Source: Calycina herbarum (Eukaryota > Ascomycota > Leotiomycetes > Helotiales > Pezizellaceae). From it: 64,000 nucleotides of DNA. The first letter of the stretch is position 1; every line of letters begins with the position of its first letter. The notes below the pieces were generated by a model, which had not been told where the DNA came from, searched no databases, and saw nothing but the letters and a program-made list of their open reading frames with translations. The stretch spans positions 211,093 to 275,092 of the forward strand of contig LLEY01000083.1 in NCBI GenBank assembly GCA_001414485.1, in the 5' to 3' direction. Shown piece by piece: positions 1-11,360 of the stretch. The translations under genes were made by a program, and so were the position numbers.

Positions 1-88
1 AATCAGAACGCCATCCACCCCCAAATAGGAAACACCCCGTCATAATCGAACACGTCCCAGGGTATCATACAATAACCGAAGATTCCTG

Positions 89-840
89 TCACGAGGTCGT
101 TGACTTGCAAGCCTTTTGTGAGGGTTGCTGACGCATTGCTTCAAGCGCAGCCTGCTTGACCTCGTCCTCAGGACCACTCACATCCACCTCGATGACATCC
201 CACTCATCTTCCTGTCGTCGTTCCAAAGTCTTGAATTGGCTCTCTAGCAAACGTGGATCGAAGAAGTGATTTGACGTTCTGGCTCTCTCGGCAATTCTGG
301 CCTGCAAAACCTCAAAGGGGGCGTGGAGAAGTACAATGTGAACATCAACGTCGGGTTGGAAATATGCAGCGATTCTCATGACGTCGCGATATCGTCGTCT
401 GAGAGCTGAGCATGTAATGACCACACCGGTGTTTTTCTTGTTGATGGCGTCAATGGATACGGTGCGGAGGTTCTCCAACCAGTCCCATCGATCCCCATCC
501 GTGAGAGCGATTCCCTGGTTCATCTTTTCCTTGTTTTCTTTTGAGTGGAACTGTGAGGTTTTAGTAAGTGTAGTATTGTGATGGGGTGGTCCAGTCTTAC
601 ATCGTCGCCTTCGATATATGTTAGGTTCAGTTTCTCCGCAACGTATTGTGCAATGGTGGTTTTGCCACATGCTGCGGTTCCACTAACCATATAGATGTGG
701 TGTTTCTCAGTGGGTTTGTCAGACTTAGTCGTTGTGCCATTGGTGAGTGTGGTGGGTTCAGAGGTCGAAGTTGCAAGGTGATCGGAATTGGCGGGTGCTT
801 GTTGAGGCATTGGCCCTTGGCTGCTCTGAACAGCAATCAT
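89..840 (-). CDS. Gluconokinase, GntK/IDN1 type (233 aa, 1 intron)
   Basis: Phosphorylates D-gluconate to 6-phosphogluconate with ATP, feeding the pentose phosphate pathway in the cytosol. Exon 1 is 840-601 and exon 2 is 550-89; the intron 551-600 has a GTAAGA donor and CACAG acceptor and the join is in phase. Residues 54-62 form the P-loop (G-T-A-A-C-G-K-T-T), followed by the family's EGDD motif and, across the splice, the HSKENKEKM, GIALTDGDRW and TCSALRRRYRD motifs of the gluconokinase family. About 45 low-complexity Ser/Thr residues precede the P-loop, so the protein is longer than bacterial GntK. P-loop position 57-58 (A-C) replaces the more usual S-G. The start at 840 is the first ATG in frame. 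Identity is strong; the in vivo substrate is inferred from the family. Confidence 0.9.
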
Positions 841-3055
841 CTTTCCGGGTTGAGGTGATGGTGAGGTTTATGAGCTGAGTAGCATGAGGCAGGAAAGCTT
901 TGAAAGTGACACTGCAATAGGCAGAGTAGACGTGATGTCAGGGGATTCTTAACAGCAAGATCTCAGTGGGAACTACGTCATGGGGTTCGTCGTAGCACAA
1001 GGTCAGTGAAGAATGAGTGAAGTGATTGTTGTTCAGGTTAGATACAAAGGAAGCAATTATTGAAAACTTACGATGATTCTGGGGGGTGAGAAGCTCTTAT
1101 GAATCTCGGGAGTTAAGGATTCAGAAAACCCTTGCAGCCTTTCCGCCTTGGCACCGTTGCACAAAAGGAGGGACGACTGCCCCACAGTGACCCCCGGGGC
1201 CGGATTTCAGCGCATGACGACCAGGTTCTCCGATCCAACTGGATCCAGCGACGGATTGAACCTGGAAGAGGCGACGGGATGTACTGTACTTACTGTAGCG
1301 GCCGGGATATTTGGCAGAGGCAGGCGAGGCAGGCAGGGAGGGGTTCACCGAGTTGGTTATATATTCGCAAGAGTAAAGTCAAAATCCCGGGTGGCGCGTC
1401 CAAGTTGGGAATATAAATTTTGCCTATGGCCAAGCGAAGGGAAAGGCGAGCCAGAAAACTCGTTCGTCAGACAAAAAGACTTGCACGCCAAATTTTCCGA
1501 GGAAGGACGGAGATACAGACGGTGAGAGTGCTCGCATCCTTGGCTGTTGAGCAGAATTGGTTGAGCAGTGCAGTCTTTTCTCTGTTTAAACAAGCCGTTG
1601 AACGCTTGTAACCTGGGAACCAACCCACATCGACCTTCTCTTTGCCGACAGAGCGAAGGCGGCCCGTGGGTGCCCAACTATAAAGAAAAATCTCCTCGTA
1701 AAGCCAGTCGGGAAGCCGGGATCTGGTCAGCTGGCCGGTGAGACTATATTCAACTGGTTCTCCGTTTGTGAATAGACAAGGCGGAAAATGCTGAGGCAGG
1801 TGGGACAGGTAGCAATATGCAAAGTCTAGACTGTGAAAAGTCATCATCTATGATAGACGTATGCTACTCTGCCAGCTGCGTATGCAGGAAGTCGGATTGT
1901 ATTGATCAATGTCTGGGAAGACTGAAAGTATCAAACGCGAGCGAGCGGCGGTGTTTTCCCCAACTTTCGTTCCCAAACTCGTGGTTGACATGCCGGATCT
2001 CCTCGATTGCATCTGTTCTGTCGGAATTTTCAACCTCCTCCGAATGCCATCATCCCAGCTTTGCGCCGCGATGTGTCTGGCGTTGCGCGAAAGCGGGCAC
2101 GACGTGGGGGTCAGAAGGTGGGAGAAACCAGAGAAACCAGAGAAACCATGGTCAGACCCTGGGTCGAAGAAAATAATTCTCCACTGTCGAAGCACTTGGC
2201 CGGACGGCTTCCGGCTCGACTCCTATTTGTCGTAGGAACTCGGTGTTTGAAGGCAACCCATAAGTTCCATAAGTAACTCACACCGCTCTTGTTGAAGCCA
2301 TTCGGAGAGTTTCCAGCACAGCTCCGCAAATGGGATTTATTCGTTTCCTTCTGCAACAAATCGCGTGGAAGTCGGGTTGGCATCATTTGCAAGCTGAGAA
2401 CTCCAAAACACGCAACAACTTCGGCTTCTCCTCAGATGCCGACACTTGTGGATTGAGAACTGGATCGGGAGAGGCAAGGGTTGGGTCATTTGCGGGTTGA
2501 GGGATCGGCTATGAATGGCCTGGGCAAATAAGATCTGCAGTCAAAAAGACCAGGGGGTATGGAGCAGATATGTGCCAAAAGAATGTGTGTCTTTTGCCGG
2601 AAGCTTCTAAATATATTGCAAGATGTTGGAATTGCTTGATTCCTGACTTCGGTATTAAATGAGATAAAGAAAGCCCAGACAGAATCGTACCTATTTATAA
2701 CAATATGAACGGTCCGAACTTCTCCTATGGGCAACTGGTGTTCTCGTTTGAAACATTTTGAAAGTCATCTTGAGCCCGTATACTAGAATAGACCAAATAG
2801 AGTTGCCGAAGAGAAGAAAGCGAGAGCTTGAAACCTTTCTCAAATATGGTTCGGTATCTTTAAGGAGAGAAGAAATGTTGTCACCTGGCATCGATCAGAC
2901 CCACCTCGCTGTACGTACTAGGTATCCCACTAATGGTACGACTTTACTTTGTCTATAGGATGGCATGTATCCCACCTGTGAAAAAGACAACAACAGGCCA
3001 AAGAAATATCGAAACGCGGCAAATTTCTAGATAGAACTGCGAATAAAAGCCCACA
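841..3055. other. Intergenic region, no supported gene
   Basis: Upstream of both the gluconokinase gene and the aldolase gene. The open frames here are short, overlap each other on both strands and show no recognisable motif or convincing intron chain. The only local structure seen is a 9-bp unit AGAAACCAG repeated three times in tandem at 2123-2149. Confidence 0.6.
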
Positions 3056-4448
3056 ATGGCCCACATGAAGACATCGAATCGGTTGAAGGTGGTGATGGAA
3101 GAAGGGAAAGCGGCATTTGGATGTTGGCAAATGGCTCCAGGTTCCAATGTTGCAAGAACACTTGCTCGAACTGGTGTTGATTTCGTTGTTGTCGATTGTG
3201 AACGTAGGTTCCCCGCAACCTTCATATCATGCATGATCATATGTCAGCATTGAACACGCCAGCTTGCTTCCACAAGTTTTGAGGATGAAAGCTGATCAGT
3301 ACAGATGGAAATATTGATGGTACGATATAGAAAACCCTCTTGATGATGCCCTTCCGCTTTGGCCAATGACATTAAGATGTCTTGCCCACGACAAGTTCTG
3401 AAAATAAGACATTGAAACGTCTGATTGGTGGGAGTGGAAACATGACTGCCAGTAAATACCGGTGTATAGATCTTCTCAAAGCACATGGACACTATCCTGA
3501 TGCGAGGGCATCAAGGGGCCCTGTTCAACAAACACCCCAGAATCTGATTGCTAACTTGTCAACAGATGCCGCGATGCATGAAGCAGTGAGAACTTTCCTA
3601 AATTCCGGTCTTGCTCCGTTACTCTTCTCAGCCTCGTAGGAAGAGTTATCATAATCCGTATAGCGTTTTCGAAACTCGAGAAAGTTGACTTAAGAATTGT
3701 TGAATAGGTTCCTGCTATCGCAGCATGTGGAGTCTCACCAATCGTAAGGATACCTGATAATCAAGGTTATATGGTAAAACGTGGGTCCGATTTTGCAACA
3801 CATTTAGCAGCGCTAACGAAATATACAGGAGCTTTGGATAGTGGTGCACATGGCGTACTCGTTCCTCTCTTGTATACAGTCGAAGATGCCAGAAGACTTG
3901 TACGCAGTGCAAAATTTCCTCCTCAAGGAAATCGAGGATTTGGCTCGCCTTTTCCACAGGAGCGATTTAATCCTCTGCTGGGGGCAACAGACTATCTTCA
4001 ACAAGCAAATGATTCAATTTTGACTATTGTTCAGGTTCGACTCTTGTACATATTTTTTGGTAAACTTCGCTGATTCATAATCTCGTAGATTGAAACCAAG
4101 GAAGCACTCGATGATGTGGAGGCAATTGCGGCAGTTCCTGGAATAGACGTCCTCTTTGTCGGACCTTTTGATCTTGGAAACAACATCGGGCATCCCATAA
4201 TTGATGGTAAAATGCACGAGAATCTGATAACAGCGATTGATCAAGTGATGAAAGCTGCGAATTCAGCTGGGAAAAAAGCCGGAATTTTCTGTACAAGCGG
4301 CGAGCAGGGAAGAATCTTTGCTGAGAAGGGATTTCAAATGGTCAGTTGCGCCACTGACATTTTTGTTTTGGCTGGAGGTGTTATGTCGTCGTTGGCTACT
4401 GCAAAGGATAGCGGACCCGCCCCAAAAATGCAAGGATATGGAAGTTGA
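3056..4448 (+). CDS. HpcH/HpaI-type aldolase (273 aa, 5 introns, two micro-exons)
   Basis: Member of the class II pyruvate-dependent aldolase family (2,4-dihydroxyhept-2-ene-dioate aldolase / citrate lyase beta-like), which cleaves hydroxy-oxo acids to pyruvate and an aldehyde. Exons 3056-3203, 3305-3319 (15 nt), 3566-3585 (20 nt), 3708-3780, 3829-4034 and 4089-4448 join in phase to 273 residues. The two micro-exons restore the family motif E-H-G-N-I-D-D-A-A-M-H, whose Glu-His acts at the metal/active site; later come MVKRALDSGAHG and a VPGIDVLFVGPFDLG motif typical of the family. The C-terminus is tail to tail with the glutaredoxin-like gene. The exact substrate is not readable from sequence; fungal homologues are often annotated as pyruvate/PEP kinase-like. 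Gene calling without homology would miss the two micro-exons. Confidence 0.9.
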
Positions 4449-4683
4449 GGGTCCAAGGACCAGCCCGGAAGCGGTATAGACCTAGAATATAGCTGTTGAT
4501 CTGAAATAATTCCTGGAAAGTAGGATTCTTTCCGAAAACAAAGTCCGATTTGATTGAAGACCAAATTTTTTGTGCAACAGACCAAGCCCCGCTTGGGTAA
4601 CTGAACAGGTCCCAAGTGAGATGGATGCTGGAGTGGAATAATTCGGATTCTTCATCACGGAATTGAGATCAAGCCCAAAACAG

Positions 4684-5094
4684 CTAGAGTCGAGACGTAT
4701 CATCTGATTGGGATTCATTTCTTTCCGCCTGTTCTGCAGCATCCATTTTCTCGACGACTTGCTCGACAGAAAATCTGTGCATGAGCTTCAGAGCTTGAGA
4801 AGAGAGAGAAGGCTCCTCTTCTAGCTTCGAATTACTGACATGAATCTAGGAGAGGAATTAGCTGTGAACTGCATAGCAGAATAGTCAACTACGAACAACT
4901 GGGGAATCAAATTCGTACAGATCCCTCCATTTCTTTCCTTCGGGGGCCATGACATCGATTTCGGTGTAATTGAAATGGCGTTTATCCCACACGTCGGAGA
5001 GCGTTTGCCTCGCGTTCACACACAAGGAGCAGTTCTGTCGAGTAAAGAGCGTGATTCTGCAAGCATGCTGAAGTAGCCGTAGAGTTGGAAACAT
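4684..5094 (-). CDS. Glutaredoxin-like protein, YDR286C/DUF836 type (119 aa)
   Basis: Small thioredoxin-fold protein. Exon 1 is 5094-4897 and exon 2 is 4845-4684, with a GTTCGT donor and CTAG acceptor; the join gives the conserved F-D-S-P-V-I-H-V segment carrying the cis-Pro of the thioredoxin fold. The redox motif C-S-L-C is at residues 22-25 inside an L-F-T-R-x-N-C context, as in fungal glutaredoxin-like YDR286C homologues. The N-terminus (first about 12 residues, basic and hydrophobic) could be a short mitochondrial presequence, which is inference. It is divergent from the CHORD gene with 284 bp between start codons, and convergent with the aldolase gene. Redox partner unknown. Confidence 0.85.
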
Positions 5095-5378
5095 GATGTT
5101 GACTTAATAACAGCAAATGGAAGAAATGACAATTTGATAGAATGGAAAATGGGTGAGGTTAGAAAAACCAACCAATTGTAGAAATGGATTATCGGGAGGA
5201 CTTTGGAGAGCAGGGCGCGCAGGGATCCCAAAGGCGGTGTACCTTGTGGCAGAAAGGAAACATCGAAAGTATTCTGGAACGTCCGCCGTGAGCCTCTCCT
5301 CTCCATTACAACAAACAAATCTTGTCGGCCTGACTATCCAATTGACCGCCCCGGCTCCTCACAAGTATCAACTCCAAA
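5095..5378. promoter_or_regulatory. Shared divergent promoter, glutaredoxin-like / CHORD genes
   Basis: 284 bp separate the two divergent start codons, so both core promoters must lie here. No canonical TATA box was picked out with confidence. The link between a redox protein and a zinc-binding HSP90 co-chaperone is suggestive but may be chance. Confidence 0.45.
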
Positions 5379-6473
5379 ATGGCACAAAAGTGTGTGCACC
5401 AGTCTTGTGCCAAGTTGTACACAGACCCAGAGGAGGATTGCTACTATCACCCTGGCCCGCCAATTTTCCACGAGGGGCAGAAAGGTAAGTAACTTGGAGG
5501 GGGTTTGTCACGAAGGGCGAGTCGCAACGTTCTGAAAGCAATGGAAACTGAAATCAGATCGATCAGGTTGGAAATGCTGCAAGCCTCGAGTTCTTACCTT
5601 TGACGAATTCCTCTCCATCACGCCCTGCACAACTGGCAAACACTCCACAACCGACCTTCCTCCGCAGATCGAGAAGAAGCAGGGCGGGCAAGATGTATCT
5701 GAGAGCGCAACTCCTGTATCGAAACCAAGTACTCCCACGCCTGAAGCTTTCCGCGGTCCCATCTCTGCTCCTCAACCTACAGCAACACCCCCACCTCCCC
5801 CACCAGAGTCCGAAGATGACGATGCCAGCCTAGAAATTCCCAAGGGGAAGATTTGTAGACGGAAGGCATGTGCTATTTCATACACCGGAGACAGCCGAGA
5901 AAACGAAAAATGTGTATTCCATCCCGGCGCACCAATATTCCACGAGGGTAGCAAAGGCTATACATGCTGTAAGCGGAGAGTTCTCGAATTTGACGAATTC
6001 ATGCGGATAGAGGGATGCAAGACCAAGGATAGACATCTATTCGTCGGAAGCGGCGAGAAGAAGAAAGGCAATGCTGGTGGCGAGGAAGTATTGGAAACTG
6101 TGAGGTAGGTCAAGGAACATCTCCAAGTGGGGGGGGGTTTCACTAACAATCATGCAGACATGATTTCTACCAAACTCCAACTTCTGCAATCGCCTCGTTT
6201 TTCCTCAAGAAAATCAATAAGGAAAAGGCAAAGGTTGAATTTGCCGAGAAGGAACTTATACTTGATCTCACCACTACTGATGCGACCCCCAAACGATATA
6301 AGACTGTTGTACCCTTGTTTGGTCTAATCGATACAAAAGCATCAACTTTCAAAATTCTAGGAACAAAGCTCGAGGTAAACTTTCAAAAGGCAGATGGGAG
6401 CTCGTGGCCAGTTTTAAGAAGTGATGAGCCAGTTCGAGAGATCATCCAAATGGGAAAGGCTGGTAGAGCATGA
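5379..6473 (+). CDS. CHORD and CS domain HSP90 co-chaperone (319 aa)
   Basis: Fungal relative of plant RAR1 and animal CHORDC1/Morgana, which bind zinc through CHORD domains and HSP90 through the CS domain. Exons 5379-5484, 5567-6104 and 6158-6473 join in phase. CHORD-I starts at the N-terminus (C-V-H-Q-S-C, then Y-Y-H-P-G-P-P-I-F-H-E-G and W-K-C-C across intron 1). A Pro-rich linker follows (run of Pro around residue 105). CHORD-II repeats the pattern (C-R-R-K-A-C ... C-V-F-H-P-G-A-P-I-F-H-E-G ... Y-T-C-C-K). The last about 105 residues form the p23-like CS domain (D-F-Y-Q-T start). Two CHORDs plus CS match the animal arrangement and fungal homologues. ATG is chosen because the CHORD begins at residue 4. 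Confidence 0.93.
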
Positions 6474-8157
6474 TAAGGAAGTAGCTATGATATAACATTA
6501 GAATCCCAAAAGCAAGTCAACCCCAAATCCGACTTACACTATGTTTCTTCTTTTCTTACCTTGACAATATATTAAGTAAGTTTTTGAGTACCAACTTCTA
6601 CTAAATTAAATCTGTCGATTTTCTTCTCTGGCAACGCGAACCAGCCTCGGTGCCTACTTATCTGGATGGATATCGATTCTCATAGTTCTTTTCATTTCAA
6701 ATAAAATACAGAGATTTCTATTACAAATTATTAAGGGAGGGCTCCTCGTGTTTCAATCTCGAGCTATGTTACATTAGATCCTAGACTTGCTTTCTAGACG
6801 ATAGTACAAATTAATTTTCGGGAGCTTTGAGTGTTTATAAGAGTAAAATGATAACTCCCTCTTTCTAAAGCGTGTTTTGTTTCTCTACAGTTACCTAAAA
6901 GCATATTTCATTTCTCGTAAGAGTTTATTATTAGTAGAGCTATAAAGGCCTTTTAGAAGCAGTTAGTATTTTCTTTTACTATTTATAAGTAACCTACAAA
7001 TATAATCTACGAGTAACTTGAAATACCGGTTGTTTCTATGAGATAACTGATATACATTTGTAGTTATCCGAGAAAGAAAGAGAGGAAATTTTTATAAAAT
7101 ATTGATAATTTCAAAAGTTACTTTAGAAAATCTTAAAACTTTTCCATTCGATTTAAAATATTTCTAATCTTATTTACGTTCTCTAACATACTATTTTCTC
7201 GTTCTTCTTATAGTTATATCAAAAACCTACGATCAACTCTCTCTTCTCTCTTTATTCATATATGTATACCAATCGTCATTTTCAATGGTTTTTCGGAACG
7301 ACTTGAACCGTCGTACAACCAAAACTCTGAACTTTGAAAAAAATATTACATCTTCAAACAATAGCTCATCCATGTCCGAAGACTCAGAAGCCAAAGAATA
7401 TAATAATTATACATATACATTGTATAAATCAGCAAGATTACCAGTACAGAAATACCAATTTCCAGAAGAGGCACCAAGTTCCTCACCATTGATTTAATAC
7501 AAGTCTCAGCCGACAGACAACTGCAGCGATTCGGAAAAAATATTTATTCCAACCTCTTAAGTCGTGCGAATTGATTGATGACCATACCGGAACAACATCG
7601 AGTAAAGCAAAATACAACAACACATTCTCATATGACTGCTATTACTTAAAAAGCTCGAACCCTCAAACACCTTTTTTACATTTACAACATACATGTATTC
7701 CAAAACCCCATCCTTGAAGTATGTACATGGCACATACTCCTAAGCAGTTCTGCAAATATGTAGGCATAGGAATAATCACAAGCCACTTAGAGAACCCCAA
7801 GTTCAAGGAAATCAAACCTTTTAAGTATAGAGGATTTGTGATATCTAGGAAAGTTCAGTGCTGCCCGCTACTCACGGGTAATAAACCGTAATTATTTCAA
7901 ACACTCAAGACAACATTTACGATTCTTTCAAATATTTTCGGACGATGAACAATATTCAAAACGTAGAATTAGAAAGGAAGCGCGAAGAAAAGATTGTTAC
8001 AAAGTTGAAGCCCCTTTTAGAACATTTATCAACGTATACGAGGATATGGAAACGTGATTCTTTTCGCCTATATCGTTTCCGGATATATCTATAGCACGAA
8101 ATACCCTGCCGGAAGACAACCAGAAAGTACTTTTTAGAAACTCCAAGCACTAAATAT
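6474..8157. other. AT-rich intergenic block
   Basis: About 1.7 kb of strongly AT-rich sequence with many TA dinucleotides between the CHORD gene and the argininosuccinate synthase 3' region. The one plus-strand frame over 60 codons (7285-7497) has no recognised motif. The composition fits old repeat DNA degraded by RIP-type C-to-T change, but no parent element could be named. Confidence 0.5.
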
Positions 8158-8270
8158 CTACAAGCGCTCTCTCTTTAACTTCTGAATCTCATCGTACTTC
8201 TTTAGATAGATAGTTTAAACAGAATTGAATCCACAGCATGAATAAAGCAGCGAAGCATTATCAAAAAATT
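8158..8270 (-). pseudogene. Decayed partial copy of the argininosuccinate synthase 3' end
   Basis: On the minus strand, the sequence ending at the TAG 8158-8160 reads as a degraded version of the last about 35 codons of the gene immediately upstream (8333-8440). The tail aligns residue by residue: S-V-stop-T-I-Y-L-K-K-Y-D-E ... E-R-L-stop against [12 protein letters not shown] ... E-R-L-stop. By hand, roughly two thirds of bases match without gaps over the last 69 bases, and several differences are CAG to TAA, GCT to ACT, CGT to TAT and GGT to GAT type transitions, as left by repeat-induced point mutation. A gap of about 7 bases is needed further in. Too short and broken to be expressed as protein. 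Confidence 0.6.
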
Positions 8271-8332
8271 ACAACTTTTATTCCCCTAAAAAGTCTCAAA
8301 TCGCGCACTAATTAAGAAAGAAAGAAGAATAT

Positions 8333-9702
8333 TTACAAACGCTCCCCCTTAGCCTCCTTAGCCTCACCGTACTTCTTTAAACGGATAGCCTGAACACTGA
8401 TAAATCCAGTAGTATCAGCAGGAGCAAAAGCACCAATCTCATCCATAGAACTCTCGCTAGCATCATACAGCTTCTCGGTGTCGGAGCTTCGCCCCAAAAC
8501 AGAGAAGCTTCCCTTGTAAACACGGCATCGCACTTGGCCGTTAACATTCTTCTGCGAGGCAATGATGGATTCCTCTAAGAACTCTCGCTCTGGTGAAAAG
8601 TAAAGTCCGTTGTAGAGGACCTTGGCGTAGTTGAAAGTGACGAACTGATCACGGAGAGCACGAACCTCACGGTCCAAGACGAGACCCTCGAGATCAATGT
8701 GAGCGGAACGGAGACAGGTGAGACCAGGAGTCTCGTAACATCCACGGGACTTCAATCCGATGAATCGATTCTCGACAATATCGACACGTCCAACACCATG
8801 ACGACGAGCAATGGCGTTGGCCTCGAGGAAAAGCTCAACGGAGTCAGTAAGAGTCTTTCCATCTGCGGTGATCAACTTCTTTGGAAGACCCTTCTCGAAA
8901 ACCAAAGTGAAATCCTCTGGCTTGTCTGGGGCCTCCAGTGGGTCGACGGTCAACTTCCACATATCGGATGGAGCAGTGACATCTGGATCCTCAAGGATAC
9001 CAGCCTCGTAACTGCAGTGTGCCAAATTCTCATCCATACTCCATGGCTTGCTCTTTGTGCTGCTGACTGGGATACCAGCCTTCTCGGCGTAATCGAGGAG
9101 ATCGGCGCGACCTGCGAAGCGCTCGTAGAAAACGGGCATACGCCATGGGGCGATGACCTTGATGGTAGGTTGGAGTGCGTAGAATCCAAGCTCGAACCGA
9201 ACTTGATCATTTCCCTTTCCAGTGCAACCGTGGGAGACAGCAAAGCAGCCTTCCTTCTGGGCGACCTTGATTTGTGCGCGAGCGATGACGGGACGGGCGA
9301 GGGATGTGCCTGTACGAGTATTAATTAGCTGGAGTCGAATCGAGAATTGACTTGATTGGGAGACTTGCCTAGAAGGTAAACGTTCTCGTAGATCGCGTTG
9401 CATTGGATGGCAGGGAAACAGAGCTCATCGATGAATTCACGTCGGCAATCTTCGATATAACACGCTACGGCTCCAATCTTGAGCGCCTTTGCCTTTGCAG
9501 CCTCGAAATCCTCCTCTTGGCCGACATCTGCCATGAAACAGACAACATCATATCCCTCCTCAATGAGCCATTTGAGGATGCAGGATGTGTCAAGTCCTCC
9601 ACTGTATGCGAGGCAGACCTAGAAATCAGAATCAGTGATTGCTCACCGCATTGACTCACAGCGGGGTAAAAGAAGAATGTTAAACACCTTATCTTTGGCC
9701 AT
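8333..9702 (-). CDS. ARG1: Argininosuccinate synthase (413 aa, 2 introns, one GC-AG)
   Basis: Condenses citrulline and aspartate with ATP to argininosuccinate in arginine biosynthesis. Exons 9702-9688, 9618-9369 and 9309-8333. Intron 2 (9310-9368) uses a GC donor in the context AG|GCAAGT, the classical GC-AG consensus; no GT donor keeps frame. The N-terminal ATP pyrophosphatase loop Y-S-G-G-L-D-T-S follows the five-residue first exon; other family landmarks are [13 protein letters not shown] and the citrulline/aspartate-binding segments downstream. Length fits the family (about 400-420 aa). A perfect CPC1/GCN4 site lies in intron 1. A decayed copy of the gene's 3' end lies just downstream. 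The symbol follows yeast usage. Confidence 0.96.
9652..9658. promoter_or_regulatory. CPC1/Gcn4 binding site TGACTCA inside intron 1
   Basis: A perfect palindromic general amino acid control element lies inside intron 1 (9619-9687), about 45 bp downstream of the start codon. Arginine biosynthesis genes are known targets of Gcn4/CPC1. No equally good copy was noticed in the 200 bp upstream of the start, so this intronic site could be the working element. Confidence 0.55.
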
Positions 9703-11360
9703 GGTGTTGGAGATTTGTTGGATTTAAAGGTGAGAAGATTTTAATAAAAGAGGAAAGAAGCTGAGGAAGTCAATGGCAAAGTGGGAAAGAGTGGTGGTGG
9801 TTGTCAATTGAAGTAGGAGAAGTCGCAATGAGTGTGTCCCATAAAATATTTCTTCACCCCGCCCTAGCCTTATCTTAGCGTTAACACTCCCTGCTTAGTA
9901 GATGATATAGCGGCACCCCTTTTGCTATGAACGCTCCCCCGATTTTCACACAGGCCATCAAGTTACATTGTAAGTACGCATTGGGATATTTGTTAGGTAA
10001 GAGAGTAATTTTGCGAAATAGTCTTAGAGAATGGAAAGCACTTCGGCAGACGGGTTCGACGAAGCAGTTTTCATTCTTCTAAAGTGATGGCTTCAGTACA
10101 ATGTTTCTTGAAAATAGAACATGATTAATAAATCGTAATGAAACTTGTCAAGACCATCTTGATCTAAACCCGAGTAACTCATAGTATGTAGTTTATCATG
10201 TTCTATCTTAGCCTCATCGGAAGTACCTGACTACTTGGTACTCGTTCTAACGAGAACAAGTATCGCCAGGTGAAAACATCTAGGCCAGAGCTAAAACGAC
10301 TAGTTTTGTTGTCCATCTCGAACTACTCGCTGCTACTGTAAGTACGTTGTCAACCTCAACCTGGTTAATCCCTTGGCCTACACCAACCCTTCTTATCTCT
10401 CACTAAACACTAGTTCAATGGATTGTGGATTACCTCGTCAATTATATCCCAGCGGATTGTCGCTCATACCATCCTAAGTAGCGAAATTTAAATGATTCGA
10501 CATTAGCAAGTGTCTTCTTGGGGAAGGATACAATACAGTCTATTTCGTAGCAGGTGTTGGCCAGCAGATGCCTCGATACCTCATACATCCAGGTGGGGGA
10601 CGATGTGGTCTGCTTCATAGCAGATGTAAAATCCGAAGCCTTGAGGAGTTTGAGAATCGGAGCTGTTGCTTCAAAGACAGGAAGAACCCGTCGCATATTA
10701 TGTCACGAGCCTATGGACAAGTAGACCTTCACATACTACAGTGAGAATATTCGCGAGTCGGACAAGACAAGACCACTGCTTGTGAGACATATGCATCAAT
10801 TATTCTAGCCATTTGGAATAATCAGTCTCATAGAGTAGGAAAGAGAGCCAGTCAACAACCGCCAATACCCGTCCAATAAACAAATTTAAGCCGAATGTGC
10901 AAAACCCAAAAGGGTCGGCCGATTTCGCAACAAGGGGAGCGTCCCTATCATCAAAATGGGAACCTCAAGAATTTCTTAAAAGTGATGCAAAAAGAAAATT
11001 TCCTCTGCATCGCATTTACCTACCTCGCCACATTGCGACGACCATGAAGAAGCGGGGTAATGGTTCACCTGGGCAGAGAATTCAATACAGGAGGGTAACA
11101 ATGGGACCACATCCACTTTCAATTTTGCGTCCTGCAAGTAATGTAGAATCCATGTTTATGAATTTCTACTGGATCAACGGGTATGGATCAGTTAAAGGTA
11201 ACAAGGTATTCTTTCCCACTAAGCTCCACGCTTCAAAATTCAACAAACAAGAAAGGAACGCCCCTCAGACATTATTAACCTAGTCAACATAAGGTGCCAA
11301 CATCGCGTGATGACACGAAACTGCTGCCGTGTCGTCAGGCTCTTGGAGGGAAAAAGACAT
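9703..11360. other. Intergenic region between ARG1 and beta-tubulin
   Basis: Holds the argininosuccinate synthase promoter and the beta-tubulin 3' flank. A 128-codon plus-strand frame (10897-11283) has no recognised motif and no upstream gene structure, so it is not called. Nothing else was seen. Confidence 0.55.

Noticed and set aside
1121..2276. Overlapping frames on both strands
   Set aside because: They overlap in several phases, contain no motif and no splice chain; most likely noncoding.
10897..11283. 128-codon plus-strand frame as a possible gene
   Set aside because: No motif, no typical codon pattern and no intron context; it lies in the flank of beta-tubulin and looks like a chance frame.
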